Shown: positions 1 through 12,808 of the stretch, piece after piece
Numbering within the stretch: the stretch's first letter is position 1
How the letters are laid out: every line of letters begins with the position of its first letter
From: Penicillium oxalicum
Lineage: Eukaryota; Ascomycota; Eurotiomycetes; Eurotiales; Aspergillaceae
Assembly: GCF_001723175.1 (NCBI RefSeq)
Contig: NC_064650.1
Coordinates: 5,704,001-5,768,000, forward strand
Direction of reading: 5' to 3'
DNA: 64,000 bases
The notes under the pieces: model-generated
What the model was told of the DNA's origin: nothing
Seen by the model: the letters and a program-made list of their open reading frames with translations, nothing else
Databases searched by the model: none
Made by a program: the position numbers and the translations under genes

Positions 1-770
1 TCGATCCTCCACCGCCAAGAAATGACGGTCGGAGAAGGTCGCGCATGATGGTGTGCGCCTGTCGAGGTCAAAAGGAACGTGAAAGCCTTCAAGATGACCC
101 TCTCAAGTCCCCACGCGACGGAACATAGGGACCAGACTGAACCGCCAGCGACGGAGTCGAAGCGCACCGAATTTGTCCACCTCTGCACATCTTCGAGCCC
201 CAACGACGTCGACCATGTTAGATGCAGAAAGCGCTAGAATACCCTGAATATTAATCCAACGAGGCGTAGAACCCACTTGAGCGCCTATTTGACTGTCAGT
301 GGATGATCGCCGGGGGGGCGAGACTCCCCTGGAGGGGGAAAACGGCCCAAGGGGGCTAGTGGATTCGAGTAGTGTGGGATATCGTCCACTCCTGAGAATT
401 ATCGGGGCTCCCCTTTGAGATCAACTCCCTTTCCTTCCTTTTGCCAGCCTCCCTCGACGGTGCGCGTGTATCACCGACCATCAGTCTTTTCTTCTCAGCC
501 AGATTGACATCGCGTTCGAACTGCAGTTCTTGAGTGGTGCCGGATCACCACTGGGTATGTGATTCCCCTCGGCTCTTCCCCAGACACTTGGCGCGCGGAG
601 CTAACGACTGCACGCTTTCACGTAGCCGATGACACAGGATTGACAAATTCCTCTCAACGATCTGAAGCCTCGTCACTCATTCCGGTGATCACTGGAGCGT
701 TGTTCGGTCCCTCGTTTGAATTCATACCCGCCCCCATACCAGACAGAACCAGATCCGCGAGACCATCGAG
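1..770. other. Left-edge noncoding region and 5' leader of the GAP gene
   Basis: I see no supportable gene here. Open frames are short and overlap in several frames, with no splice pattern or motif. The stretch from about 400 to 770 is pyrimidine-rich, as is usual for promoters and 5' leaders of filamentous fungi, and leads directly into the start codon of the TBC-domain gene. The first 110 bases could be the edge of another gene, but nothing supports that. Confidence 0.5.
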
Positions 771-3757
771 ATGGAGAGCTTCGCACCTGTTTCGCCAGGC
801 GTGCCGCAAGCTCCCAACCACGACTCCATGGTCACCGTCTCTCTATCCGACATTCATTCCAACTCAGAGCATACACAACCCGACTGGCGAAGTCTCGATA
901 TCCCTCCGACGCCCGTCGAGTCACATGGACCAGATACTCTGCAGGACCAACCCGAGTCCTTTGGTCCCCGGGTGCTTCTCGATGCCGCCAAGACCACTCC
1001 CCCTCTCACGGACGAACTTCTCTCGCCAACCTTGCCAGTCTCGAATGGGGGGAAATCTAACCTAGTAGATGAGGAAATGAAGAGCGAAGGGGATTGGACC
1101 AATCTCGACCGCACCGAAGAACAAGAGCCGCGCGGAGAGGGAACGGACGATGTATGTTGACCCCAAAGGAATACTTCCCCCTCCCGCCTTCTTCTTCCCT
1201 TCTCCTTCCCTTCTCCCCACCCAGCGATCGTGCGGCCCAGCCCGTGGAATGTGAGATTGACATACCACTCCCTTTTGGTTCTAGTCCACTGCCCTTTTGC
1301 TCGCGCGTCTCGAACAAGAAAACAATGCACTGGCGACGAATCCCAAATCGGCCTTGTCCAATGCGCCCCGCAGCCAGCACCATCAGCGACAGTCACGCTC
1401 CGAGTCGCTGTTCCAGATACAAAAACTAATCAATGAACCCACGCGATCTGAGTTGCGTTACTCGCAGCTTCAACCACCGCCGATGACGGAACTGGAATTC
1501 TGGGCCGCCCTTGTGGCAGACTATCCCCAGACCGCACAGCGACTGCCAACGTTGACATCGAACAAAATTCAACAGGGTGTGCCTCCACCGCTACGAGGGG
1601 TCGTCTGGCCGAGCTTGGCGGGCGCGCGCGATCCAGCGTTGGTGGAAGACTTTCAGCGATTGAGTGGTGAAAGTAGTCCCTACGATGGTCTCATCGGCAA
1701 GGATATCGGTCGCAGTTTTCCAAACGTGGAGATGTTCCGCGATCCCAATGGAGAGGGGCAGCAAATGCTGGCACGAGTCTTACGATGCTTCTCCTTGTAT
1801 GATTCGCAAATTGGTTACTGTCAGGGATTAGGGTTTGTGGTTGGCCCCCTCTTGATGCACATGTCGGACGTGGAAGCTTTCTGTGTGCTGGTTCGGTAAG
1901 CCCCGAAAGGTTCCCAAGAAGAGCTTGCGCATTGTTGCTGACCGGCTTCTTTAGACTCATGGACCATTATAACCTTCGGACGTGCTACCTTCCAGACTTG
2001 TCGGGTCTTCACCTCCATGTGTACCAGTTTCAGAATCTCCTGGCCCGGCATCGTCCGGCACTCTTCCAGCACCTCGAGGCGTTGGGAGTCGAACCCGTCT
2101 ACGTCTCGCAATGGTTCTTGTCCTTCTTCGCTGTGGCGTGTCCCTTACCCATGCTCCTTCGCATTTACGATGTTATCTTCCTCGAAGGTGCTTGTGAGAC
2201 TCTGATGCGGGTCGCACTATCTTTGATGCAGCGCAACGAGAAGCGAATCATGGCTTGCACAGAATTCGAAGATGTCATGCAATTGCTGCTGTCGCGCAGT
2301 CTGTGGGACACGTACGTACCGACCAACTATCCCCTCCCCTTCCCCTTGACTCAGTTTGTCGCAGTGAGACTGACCAATTACACAGATATGCGTTCAACGC
2401 GGACGATCTTGTCAACGACTTTGTATCTCTGACGTCCCTCGTCACGCACGAGAGCCTCCAGGCTCTTGAGGTTAGCTACAATCACTCTCAAGGTGTTCCG
2501 ACCGGAATTTCCTTCCCTCAGATGCAAGCCGCGGCGTCGCGGTTCCTTGGTCGTCTTTGGGCAGGCTCCAATTCCCACAATTCGGTGAAAACCTTGAACC
2601 CAAACCTTGGGTGCTCCCGCCCCGCGAGCGTCATTCGCCGCTCGACCTCGAAGCAGAGCCTGACCTCGACCCTCAACTCGGTGGAGTCGACATCTGACGC
2701 GAGCACCGCCCCGACCGAGCTGTCTACCAATTTAAACAGTGATCAAAAGTCACGGAAATCTAACATGTCCTCGCACCACAAGGACCGTGATCTGCACACT
2801 CAGATTGAAGATTTGTTGATGGCGTTGGGGGATCTGCAGCGTCAACACGCGGACCTGACCCGTGACTTGCAGCAAGAGCGGGAGGAGCGCGAGGAAGATC
2901 ACACGTTGGCACGGGAGATGCTTCAATTCATTCAAGAACAACCAGAGGAGGTGCGACCACAGGAATTGGTCTCCAAGGCTCAGGATCGCTTCACCACTGG
3001 ATCCAGCGAGCATCAACGCTCGTCTCTGTATCAGACAAAACATCAGCTTCATGACGACATGGTTCGATGGAAGCAGATGCACGAGGTTGAGGCAAGCCGT
3101 TGCCTTGATTTGACCCGGCGCATGGATGACTTTGAGAAGGAGAACAATTCCCTCAAGGAGCAGTTGCGAGAGGCACGCAGTCGGATCCAAGATGGGTACC
3201 GCGATCGCCAAAGACTGGAGCGACTGAACAAGGAACTGAGGGTGCTCAAGATGCCTGAAGCAGCGACTCCGCCAGATACTGCCTTCGCCTCTCCCGAAAA
3301 CGAGACGCCCTCTCCACCGGGAGGTCTTCGTGAGCTGCGGCTGGTCCGAACTAACTCTCACAAATCGCCACCCAGTACACAGAAACCGCCCACATTCAAC
3401 AAGCGCTCGAGCAGCTTGGGCCTTCAGAATGTGCTAGCTACCGAGAATCAGAAGCCCGCGGCCGAAGACTCCCTGCTGCTGGAACTAGTCAACTCCAAGA
3501 CTGCCGAGGCCATTGCCAAGCAGGAGCTGGAGGAAGTGAAAGGCAAGCTGGAGGCGTTACGAAAAATGATCAGCAAGCCTGGCGTCCAACAGGCGCCGAA
3601 ATTGGAGAAGCGACATTCTTTCCTCAGTCAATCGCCCACTCAATCCGACCACTCACGTTCACCCGGCTCTTCTGGAAATGCTAGCGGTGGTGGTGGAGGA
3701 GGATTCTTTAGTGGTTGGGCTCGGCGAGCTCCTGCTACGAACAACGAGTCTCCATGA
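771..3757 (+). CDS. TBC-domain Rab GTPase-activating protein, Gyp5-like
   Basis: Exons 771-1151, 1285-1895, 1955-2311 and 2386-3757 join in phase and give 906 residues. The TBC domain runs from about residue 225 (GVPPPLRGVVW) to about 460. Both catalytic fingers are present: the arginine of the IxxDxxR motif (IGKDIGR, Arg about 270) and the glutamine of YCQG (about 307), so the protein should stimulate GTP hydrolysis by a Rab/Ypt GTPase. A long coiled coil follows (about 590-730) with a second near 815-850, then a Gly/Ser-rich tail. TBC plus C-terminal coiled coil and this length fit the Gyp5/Gyl1 group, which acts on Ypt1/Sec4-type Rabs in ER-Golgi and polarised secretion. The start at 771 is the first ATG in frame. 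The 133-nt first intron splits a low-complexity acidic N-terminus from the first helical segment. Family call firm; the exact Rab is not visible in the sequence. Confidence 0.9.
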
Positions 3758-4143
3758 CGGGTGGCGGTGGAGGGCTGGCTGGAAAGTGATACCTTTTTTT
3801 TTTTTGCTGGCGAGTCTCTTTTGGTAAAGATTTTGTTCTTGTTTCTTTTTTTGTTCTTGGCCGATGTTCGATGTACTTTCTGTTCTCTTCATCTGCTGCA
3901 AGTCTTTGTACATACAATGATATCCCGTCTTAATGACAGTTCCAGGCGTGTTGAACCTGCTGCCTTTCAAGGCACGCGGTTACTCTACTCTTCACAGGAC
4001 TTCTCCACAGTGTCTCACTATTGATCAAACTGGTTCGAGTGATAAGTGCCGGCTGGTCGCTTGTAACACTAGTTCTTTGCTCTTTTTCACTCGAGCAAAA
4101 GCTAGACGAGCACCTTCTGGTTCGACTCAATGACCGACCACAA
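3758..4143. other. Convergent 3' intergenic region
   Basis: Separates the stop codons of the GAP gene (plus) and the mannosidase gene (minus). It contains a 12-base T run at 3794-3805 and further T-rich stretches, consistent with 3' UTR and polyadenylation sequence of the plus-strand gene. No gene seen. Confidence 0.6.
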
Positions 4144-6901
4144 TCACTGGTAATGACTCAGACTCGGCGGCAGATCTTCCTTGCGAGTGCCCCAGCCACT
4201 CTCCGTCGAACCCAACGTCAACTCAAGCACACCCCCCTCGATGAAAAAGGCATGCGTCAACCAATTATTCGTCCACTTCTTCCCATCCAGCCTAGCATCC
4301 TGAATGAAAATAGCCTTGTAGCTAGGATCGAAATTCTCATTCCGAATCGTGGCCGTCTTCCCCGTAAGCGGATTCGTGATACTCACCTCCTTGAAATAAG
4401 GAGGCGTAATTAGATACACATCTTGTCCGGGGACGGGCCAAAGACCCATCATGCTGAGCATCACAAAGGATCCCATGGCTCCGCTGTCGTCATTCCCCGC
4501 GATGCCGGCGACTGTGGTGTTGAACTGTGAGGGGATGTAGAAGTGACTATATTTGGCGGAGAGAGCGGGCCGTCCCCCATAATGGAACTGGAAGACGGTG
4601 AGGAAGGCCTGTTCGTCGCCGACGTAGAGGAGACCGGATTGATGAAGATATTCCAGGCGGGAGGTGAACTTTTCTGCGCCACCGAGCGCGTGGATGAGTG
4701 CTCCCATGTCGTGAGGGGCGTAGCTGCGATGACAAGGGAGAAACACGGATTAGCTCATGTGGGGAACGAATATCTTGACTTGATAATAGAAGAATGAATG
4801 AAAGGTTGAGAAATCTCAGGATTTTTCACTTACAATGTATAAAGCCAGGAGCTTCCTTCGTAGGTCTCATGGCCATCTGGATTCAAGTAACACGAGGTGA
4901 AGTTTAGCAGAGGGCTGCAGAAAATAGGATCTTGGTAGCCCCAGGTGCCGTTCATGTAACGCGGTTGCAAGAACCCAGTAAAGGTCATGTCGGACCCGTT
5001 CAGGCTGGAAGTTTGATCTGCTTTGAACATATGCGCCCAATTTCGCGAGCGATTTGTGTACTTCTCATAGTCTGCCTGCTTGCCCAGCCCCTTGGCCATC
5101 TCGGCGATGCAGAAATCGTCATAAGCGTATTCAACGGTGCGCGAGATGCTGCGAGTATGAGTGCCCACCCCATACGGATCAAAGTCATCGGTGGGGATGT
5201 ATCCGAGACTCTTCCAACTGTGTAGACCACCGCGACCCTCGACGTTCCAGTTTGCAGGCTCAACTTCGGCATCTTTCACAACGGCTTCGTAAGCAGTGTC
5301 CCAATCGATGCCTTGGACCTTTTTCAGATAGGCATCCGCCATGAGGACGTCGGCATTAGAGCCTCCCTGGGTAAAGCCCTTGCAGAGTGACATACGGCAG
5401 TCTGGAAGATAGCCTTCATGACGGTAGATATCAATCAGACTGCGCAGCATGCGAGATTGGGACAACGGGTCCACCATCGTCAACAATGGGTGAATACTGC
5501 GGAAGGAATCCCAGATACTATGAGGTGTGTGAGTGTTTCTTTCCATGTTCGAAAGAAAATTCAAGAGAGATTTCTGGAAAAAGAAAGAAAAAAAGAAAAA
5601 AGAAAGGAGATCTCACCAATAATAGCTGTCATAGTAGGGCTCATCGCTATCCCAAAGAGGATTCTCTCCCGTGTAGTCTTGAGGGCTGATCAGAGATCGA
5701 TATGCACCGCTCCAGAAAATCTCCTGAAAGTCGTCAGACACTCCGGACGCATCCACGGTCACCACATTCAATTTCTCCCTCCATGCATCCTCGGCCGCGG
5801 ACCGGGTCTCTTCAAAGTCAAAGTTTGGCTGCTCGCGTTCAGCATTGGCACATGCTTGATGAACGCTAATGAAGCTGACACCCGCGCGGGCCAGAATGCT
5901 ATTGTTGGCTGGGCTGTGAAATCGTGCAAATGTTCCGGCCGATAGTGAGGAAGGCGTATTGGTACCATCTGCCAGCATAGAAACAGTGTTTGGTGCTGTG
6001 CCAGCCCGATTCTTGGTCCAAGTCCCGGTTTCGCGAAGCTCGGCACCTTTGAAATCGATACAGAAGTGAAGATCATAGGACCCGATGCCAAAACTGGGGT
6101 TGAATGTGCCGTTTCCAGTGAGGCGTCCAGTAGTACGGTCAACGTCGGCTGTACCGCTTGTGCGTGATTGTGGAAGATCTATCAGATCCACGAGGATGAT
6201 TGGGCTTAACGATTGGGATGAAGCACCGTCGAAGGTGAATCGATAGAGCGCAGATCGATTGGTAGTAGTCATCTCGGCCTGAACACCATTTTCTAATGAG
6301 ATACTGAAGTAGCCCGGTCGTGCTTTGACTGAATCCTTCTTCCAAGCCACGGCTCGATCGTTGAGTTGCCATTTGCATTGGTTAATGTCATCATTTGGGC
6401 AATACGGCTGAGGAAAGATGGGAAAATTCCCCAGTGATGGTGACTGTAAACTAGTCAGAAACATAATTTCTCCAGAGCTAAGAAGACATTCTTACACCTC
6501 CAGTGCCGGAGTCGTGCATGTGGGAGAAACCAGTGACATATTGCGTGTCGAATGCAAAGCCCGCCTGATTTTCGCCAATGGTGTCGGCGACTGCTTTCAC
6601 CATTCCTAACTTCTGTCAGAGAAGTAGATTCTGAGATTTTTCTCAATGCTTCTTACCGAAAGGCAGAGTCGCCCCAGGAAACACATGGCCTGAGAGAGAA
6701 TTTCATTAGCTGCCCCGACGAGAAAACGTATCGAGTCTTGAATGTTTGGGCTCAATTACCTCCATTGGCTGTTCCAATCAAAGGATTAACATGATTCAAT
6801 ATATCGCTTTGACCTGTTGACGCGGCTGAAGCAGTCAGGGCCCATGAGCCGTAGAAGGCCGCAGCCCATGCGTTCCGGGGGCACAATATCTGGAACTGCA
6901 T
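4144..6901 (-). CDS. Secreted GH92 alpha-1,2-mannosidase
   Basis: Reading on the minus strand, exons are 6901-6760, 6689-6657, 6605-6496, 6443-5617, 5517-4834 and 4723-4144, all in phase, giving 791 residues. The N-terminus has a hydrophobic Ala-rich stretch ending ALTASAAS, probably a secretion signal, followed by VNPLIGTANGG and VFPGATLPFG, the standard N-terminal signature of glycoside hydrolase family 92. Later family motifs are YCIWDSFRS, SRTVEYAYDDFCIA, GNDDSGAMGSF (about 675) and GLWPVPGQDVYLITPPYF. GH92 enzymes are calcium-dependent exo-alpha-mannosidases that trim mannose from N-glycans or mannoproteins; secretion suggests nutrient release or cell-wall turnover. The second exon is only 33 nt, yet it encodes the conserved HVFPGATLPF block, which makes the model convincing. 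The start at 6901 is the only in-frame ATG that includes the hydrophobic leader. Confidence 0.88.
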
Positions 6902-8786
6902 GCTCGTCTCGACCAAAATTCAGATACGAGCGGTAGCATAGACAAAGATTTTCAACAGTACCAAACAGCCAAGCGTCCAGGTGAAAGGGAGCTTCGAAGG
7001 AAAACGCGCGTGCTTTGGGTGTACTTTGGAGTCCACGCGTGAAGAACATTCCATATCCCTGGGCAGGGTTGCTGATCCGTATTTCAAGTCCATGGCGGGC
7101 TCAAGAGCTTCCGAAGATGGGGTCCTCGACACCAAGAAGCCAGACAGACCACAGTAACATTCAGGACCTGCATGGTGTGACATTTGCTTTCCCTAGTCCA
7201 GGCTGGTTGAGCAGCAGCTATGACGGACAGGTCACAGGTTGGACGCTCCACGAGCCCCTCAAGGCGCGCGGCACAGACCGCGCCAGGCATACTAGTAGAC
7301 TTTGTAACAAATCATGAAAAAGCCGTATAATAGAAATGAACGTCAGTGTCGTAGGTGGAGCGCTGATCCTTGTTGATCTTTCACCTGGAGGGGGTTCGTA
7401 GTTCCCCAACCTGCGGGGACGGACTTGCAGCTACAGTGCTTGATTTGCCATGTTTGTGGGCATTTTGAGAACGCGGGGTAGCATTTTCGGCATCTGATCG
7501 ATTCCCATCGTATCGTATGTCCTGAATGTAACCTCTTTGCGATACTGAACAATTAGAGAATAGCTGATCGGTAATTGGTGGGAATCAGGCTTGTCGAGTT
7601 GAGGCCGACGAGGTAAAATGGCCCAAATAGGATGACGCTCTTCGGGTATTTCATTCGGCTGCCTGCAGACATCAGACAGGCTCACGTCCACTCGTATTGG
7701 GGGTCATCAAGCAAGAGGGAAGAATATCACTCGTTCGAATTGAACGATGAAATATTCTGTCCCCCTCTAACTCGATACAGGAGGGATTTGGCGGTCAACC
7801 GTATAATGTACAACCATGATAAAAGTGCGACTATAGGACAGACTTGAGAGTCGTGCTCAGATACAAAGCTTAGCAGGGATCAGGGCAACAACGAATAGCA
7901 CTGGAACCCTACTTTCTACTCCAGCGACAATGGAATACCTCCACCATGAACTGGAAACAAATGCCCTTTTATTGTGAGGGCAAGTCAGACCGCAGAAGGA
8001 CATTCATTGAGGGTGACATCTGGGCGAGATCAAGCCGCATCCAAAATGATTCCACGATATCAAGGGTTTCTCTATAGAGCCGTGAGGGTCTCTCGCACCT
8101 GGCTGAGCTAAGAGTACGACTGTACATTTTACGGTGTCGCTACATTGTACACTACACGACGGATATACGACGCACTTCACGGGTACTTGGAAAGAGATCA
8201 ACATGCCGGCTGTGTTTGCCGATCGGGAATATCCAGGAAGTACTGGATAGCTGCTAGGAGTATGCCCCCATTACTCCTGTTCCAGCTACGAAGACAGAAC
8301 ACACTCTTCGGAGTTCTGACTCTAACAAACACGACCTCGATCGTCATCACTTGGACTCAGAGCCCCGGCGGCGAATAAACCTGCATCTTGTCAGTCACAC
8401 ATTCTCTGAGTTCAAGCTCAGCCTGGGCAATGGCATCGTTTCTGGTCGGGATGCATCGAGGCTGGATAGCCGAGTATCTGCCGAGACATCTCCGGCTTAG
8501 ATAAGAATCGACGGTCCGCAGTAGGTACACGAGGGAAGTGCTTGGCACAGGCGTCATACTTGGTAAGTTGGTAATTGGTCACTGTTCGAGCACAGTTCAA
8601 ATTTCACCCTGTCACTGAGGGTCTCGACCGGTTGTTGATTCTCCGAAATGTGATTTGTGAAGACTGCGCTGTCCACTTTCTCACAATACGAGCGTCGCGT
8701 CGCGGGGGTGTAGTCCCGAAAAAAAAGAGTGCGTATCGCCACATCCTCATTGTCAGGATCTTAAAGGGTCATCGCATTAAACTACA
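6902..8786. other. Divergent promoter region, mannosidase / Zn2Cys6 gene
   Basis: A 1.9-kb spacer between two divergently transcribed genes. Frames are short with no splice support, and I recognise no RNA gene or mobile element. It holds the promoters of both flanking genes. Confidence 0.5.
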
Positions 8787-11210
8787 ATGCCGGGAGTTCC
8801 TTCAAACAAGGCATGTGAGCGTTGTAAGAAACGCCATCTAAAAGTAAGTATCCCCAAGCTCAATTATTACCTGAGGTAACCACTCGACTCATCGTTCCAA
8901 GTGCGATGAAACCCGTCCTCAATGCCAGCGGTGCATCAATGCAGGTGTAGAATGTCCCGGGTATCTGCAGACTCGCAAATTTATTGACCAAGGTGCCACG
9001 GTGCGCCGGCGGTACGCCCCTTACCAGGAGAGCCATTCAAAAACAACATCGAATGTGAGACTCCCGAGGCGGTCGTGGCGAGCACATTGACTGCGCGAAC
9101 AATGTACTAATTTCGATCGAAAAGGGACATGAAACCGCTGTGAGTCTTGGCGATTCGGGTGTAAATCCAAGCTTGCAGTATCGAGGCAGCGTCCCAGTGT
9201 CCTTTGCGAAGGATGCGACCAGCTCAGAGCCTGCTCGTCAATCGACCCTATTGAGAGCGAGTTGTGAGTCGGAGCCATCTACAGGCGAAACCTCCGATCC
9301 AAACCAGCTTGGCAATTTGCTACAATCACCAAGCGCAGTTTCGTCATCTTGTCAATCTTCTGGTAGACAGCATACTGTTCGACCTGCCTCGTTCCCCGAG
9401 GATCATACTCGAGCACAAATGCCCACTCAAAGCCCAGAGGTGCTAGGGAATGCGAGAGTTGAGGTCGATCTGGAACATCCCTTTACGCACGATCCCATAA
9501 TCGGTTGGGATAGCCAACATGATCGAGGACCACCAGCATCGGATATCTCGACCAGAGAAGCTGATAGAGACGACTTTCAGAATATCGTTTCCGAGTTGAT
9601 GACGGGGACAGAGCATGAGTTGGCATTTCTGACGCGCTATTTCGCAGAAAATCTAGGCCCATGGTAAATATCTCCTCGGTTGCCATTGTACCCGACTGTG
9701 AGGCTTACTCTTCTTTTTTTTCCCAGGCTGGACCTTTCGGACGCAGTAAAGTTCTTTGCAGTTCATGTCCCCATCAGAGCCATCAACTGCGTATCTCTGA
9801 AATATGCCATGGCGGCATTTGCAGCGAAACAGCTTGGTCGGGTCAAAGGTGTCAAATCCCACACTGGACGTGGGATTCTGACCAGTCCTGCCGCGAGTGA
9901 AATATATCCCAACTCTGAGACAGTGGATTGGTTCCTGAAGGGAGTTAATTATTATTACCTCTCTGTTTCGGACATGTCCAAATCAGCATCGGATGGGTAT
10001 TCCAGCGTGTCGACCTCGGTGGTGATTGATTCCCCCATCGAGATACTCAAAAAGTGGTTGTCGACTCAATCGGCCAAAACAACCGGACAGGATCTCAGCA
10101 ACGGGGTATTCTTGCGAAAAGTGGAGGATATCTTGGCTACTGTTGCCATACTGATCTACTACAAGCTCCTGGACACGAAAGGAGAGACATGGCATACGTG
10201 GGTACCATCTTCATTACTAGTACCTTCGAATCTACCGACTAATCAGCTGACTCTTCTCGGGAAAACGCCCCAGGTATCTCGCGGGTACGCATGAAGTCTT
10301 TAGTGCTCTCATGCAAATGAAGCGAACGGATACAATCCCTTTTTCTCATGGCATCCAGGCCTGTTTCTGGAATTTCGCGCGTCTGGACTACCTGGGGTCC
10401 TACTACATCCGCGCAAAGACGCATTTAAACCCTTCAGACACCTCGCTCTGGCGTGCAGCGGGAATCTCTATAGACGAGAACGAAAAGTTCAACATCGTTG
10501 ACACCGCCGACCCTTACATGTCAAAAGAGGATCAGACTTTCAACGGTCTTTGCTGGCTGGCATTCAAGGTGGTCAACTTTCTTGCTCATTCGAAACAAGC
10601 CCAGGTCGCCCAGTGGGTAGGATCTCCCATCGCGCGAACCCCCTCCAGTTCTGGAAGTTCGCGTGCCACCTCGGTACAGTTATCCCAAGTTCCCGACACA
10701 AACACCTGGCTCGACCTATGTTTTGAGCTGCAGACTTGGTTTGAGGGTGCCCCGGAAACTATACGCCCGTGTGTACGCATCGAGCACCCCCGGGATTTGT
10801 CCCGTCGATCCGAGGACCACTCGTCGCCTTTCCCCGAGGTGGTTCATACGATGGCCCCGTGTGCGGCTGCCATGCAACATTATCATTTTGTCAGGATCGC
10901 GCTCTTGTTGAATCGTCCTCCGGATGTGGTGGGCGGGCCGAGCACGGCGTTCGATCGTCTCCAAAGCTATAGAGAGGTCACCAAGGAAGTCGATCATCGG
11001 TGCCGCGAAGTATGCGGTATTGCTTTGGGTCGACCACATGCCGAGGTCCGCATCAACATGATTCCGCTTTTATTTGCTGTGGGCCAATGTCTAGAGATGG
11101 ACAATGAACGGCAGATTATCGTGGATTTGTTGCGAGGCATCGAGGCTGATCTGGGATTGGCCACGGGATACGCCGTTGAGAAACTTCAGTCCTCGTGGCA
11201 TCGTGGTTGA
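8787..11210 (+). CDS. Zn2Cys6 transcription factor
   Basis: Exons 8787-8843, 8902-9054, 9125-9663, 9727-10197 and 10274-11210 join in phase to give 718 residues. The zinc cluster occupies residues 10-37 with spacing CX2CX6CX6CX2CX6C (CERCKKRHLK then CDETRPQC and CINAGVEC); the six cysteines bind two zinc ions and the cluster contacts DNA. A linker basic patch (VRRRYAP) follows. The C-terminal half, containing FARLDYLGSYYIRAK and TSLWRAAGI, resembles the fungal-specific regulatory domain of Arg81/ArcA-like regulators. The first intron falls between the second and third cysteines; the second intron has a TACTAAT branch site. Target genes cannot be inferred: neighbours are a mannosidase and Mediator subunit 4, with no obvious pathway. 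The intron ending at 10273 could also use a nearby donor, so the junction at 10197 is less certain. Confidence 0.85.
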
Positions 11211-11866
11211 AGACCTCTGAAATGATCAGTCGGGAGAGGGCAGCAAAAAGTTTCTGGTTCTCGTGATTATCCGCCTGACGGTGTCTCCGATCGAAGTGGC
11301 TGGGTCAAGCTATTCGCTACTCGCTATTCGCTACCCACTTGGATGAAAACTCATCCAGCCTTCAACGGACCAAGCACAAGTTTATCCACTGGGTCAATAT
11401 AATGCACGTGCTTGGAGCTCAAGGTGACTTGGATGTATTGCATCACATGAAATCTACCTATCAGATCAAGGCTGGTTGGCAAGCACGACTTCTCCGTAAC
11501 TCCAGCGGCCGACAAAGACGTGTCAGCTCCGCCATAGCAGGCCGATCACCAAACGCGTGCGACGATCAAGAGATTGCTTATTTAGCGCTCTCATCGAAGG
11601 GCAGCAACTCCATCACGTCTCTTTGTTGTCAAATTTCAAAAAAAACAATAGGTGCAGGAACCAGTTCCGAATACCAACGCTCACAGCGAGAGATTTTGTA
11701 ATGGCGTACTTTCCTTGCAATTCGAACGGTAAGACAAGGCTTTGTTGGAAATGCATGTGGAATGGTATTTGTTTTCTCTATGGTAATGGATGAATAATTG
11801 ACAAGTTCGCTTTATTGGTATCATCATGTAGAAAATGCAGAGTCGGCCGTACAAGTCCGTGGTGGT
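11211..11866. other. Convergent 3' intergenic region
   Basis: Between the stops of the Zn2Cys6 gene (plus) and Mediator subunit 4 (minus). A short duplication (TTCGCTAC/TATTCGCTAC) occurs near 11315-11335. No gene seen. Confidence 0.5.
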
Positions 11867-12808
11867 CTAGAAGTCATCATCATCGGGGTCATAGAGATCC
11901 AGGTCAAGTGTGGCCTTCGGTTTCGGTTTCGAAGCCGGAGCTGGCACTGGCACTGGTCGAGCTGGCAAAGGAACGGACGGGCCTGCAGGAGGAGCGGTAG
12001 GCATCACGGGCTCGGGGGCTGGCGGTTCGGTGGCTGGAGCTGTCGCGGGCGGTTCTGCAACACCCAACCCTTCGGCGTCGCGCAGCAATTTTTCCAACTC
12101 TCTCTCCGGATCGTCATTCTCAATGGACATCTTCCCCATGACACCCATGCGTATCCGATCTTCCGTCGGGTATGGTAGCATGTTTGCCTCGCGAGTCAGG
12201 GTTGCCGAGTCATCCAGCCATTGTGTTGCCTCTTTAGTGACCGCTGTCACGGGCTCCGCATTTTCATCACCAGGTCCAGCCTCCCCGTTGGTCTCCTTCA
12301 TGGCCACATCCTTGTCCGCAATCTGTGGTCGCGCCTCAATACGAGCGCCGCGACCAAGGCCCTTTGCGACGTCCGCCGCAGCTTCCTGGTTATATTTGCT
12401 GATCCGTCGTGCAAAATCCAGCAGAAGCCGATAATCGATCTCCTTGCGAGCGGAAGCCCCGGTTTTCTCCGTCTCGCTCTCGTCCTCCGTGTCCGAGTCG
12501 CTGGCACCGTCGTGGTCCTCACCACAGGCTAGTCTAATTTCCTTGTCGAACCCTTCCAGATCTCGCACGATATTCTTGACGCGTTCCTCCAGCCGATCTG
12601 CTTCCGTGCGCAGCTGGAGGATCTTGGCATAGTTTTCTTGATGGAGTCGAAGGACATCGATGGAGGACGTTAATTTGTCGTCAGCTTCCAGCAGGGAAAC
12701 AGCGGCTGCGGGAGCTCCAGCGGCACCGGGGGAGGATGTGAGATGTTTGAGAAGTGTGTTGAGCTTCGACTCGACCTCAGTCAGGGAAGATTGCATGAGC
12801 GAATTCAT
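11867..12808 (-). CDS. med4: Mediator complex subunit 4 (Med4)
   Basis: Single exon, 313 residues. Med4 belongs to the middle module of Mediator, which bridges transcription factors and RNA polymerase II in the nucleus. Visible support: an N-terminal helical coiled-coil region (about 1-115, with HQENYAKILQLRTEADRLEE), an acidic spacer (DSDTEDESETEK), then the conserved segment EIDYRLLLDFARRISKYN and PYPTEDRIRMGVMGKM, typical of fungal Med4. The C-terminal third is Ala/Pro-rich low-complexity sequence ending in DPDDDDF. The start is the ATG at 12808; the codon at 12817 is TTG, so a longer form is unlikely. An open frame of 174 codons on the opposite strand is only a shadow of the low-complexity region. 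Confidence 0.87.
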   Translation of the reverse strand: MNSLMQSSLTEVESKLNTLLKHLTSSPGAAGAPAAAVSLLEADDKLTSSIDVLRLHQENYAKILQLRTEADRLEERVKNIVRDLEGFDKEIRLACGEDHDGASDSDTEDESETEKTGASARKEIDYRLLLDFARRISKYNQEAAADVAKGLGRGARIEARPQIADKDVAMKETNGEAGPGDENAEPVTAVTKEATQWLDDSATLTREANMLPYPTEDRIRMGVMGKMSIENDDPERELEKLLRDAEGLGVAEPPATAPATEPPAPEPVMPTAPPAGPSVPLPARPVPVPAPASKPKPKATLDLDLYDPDDDDF

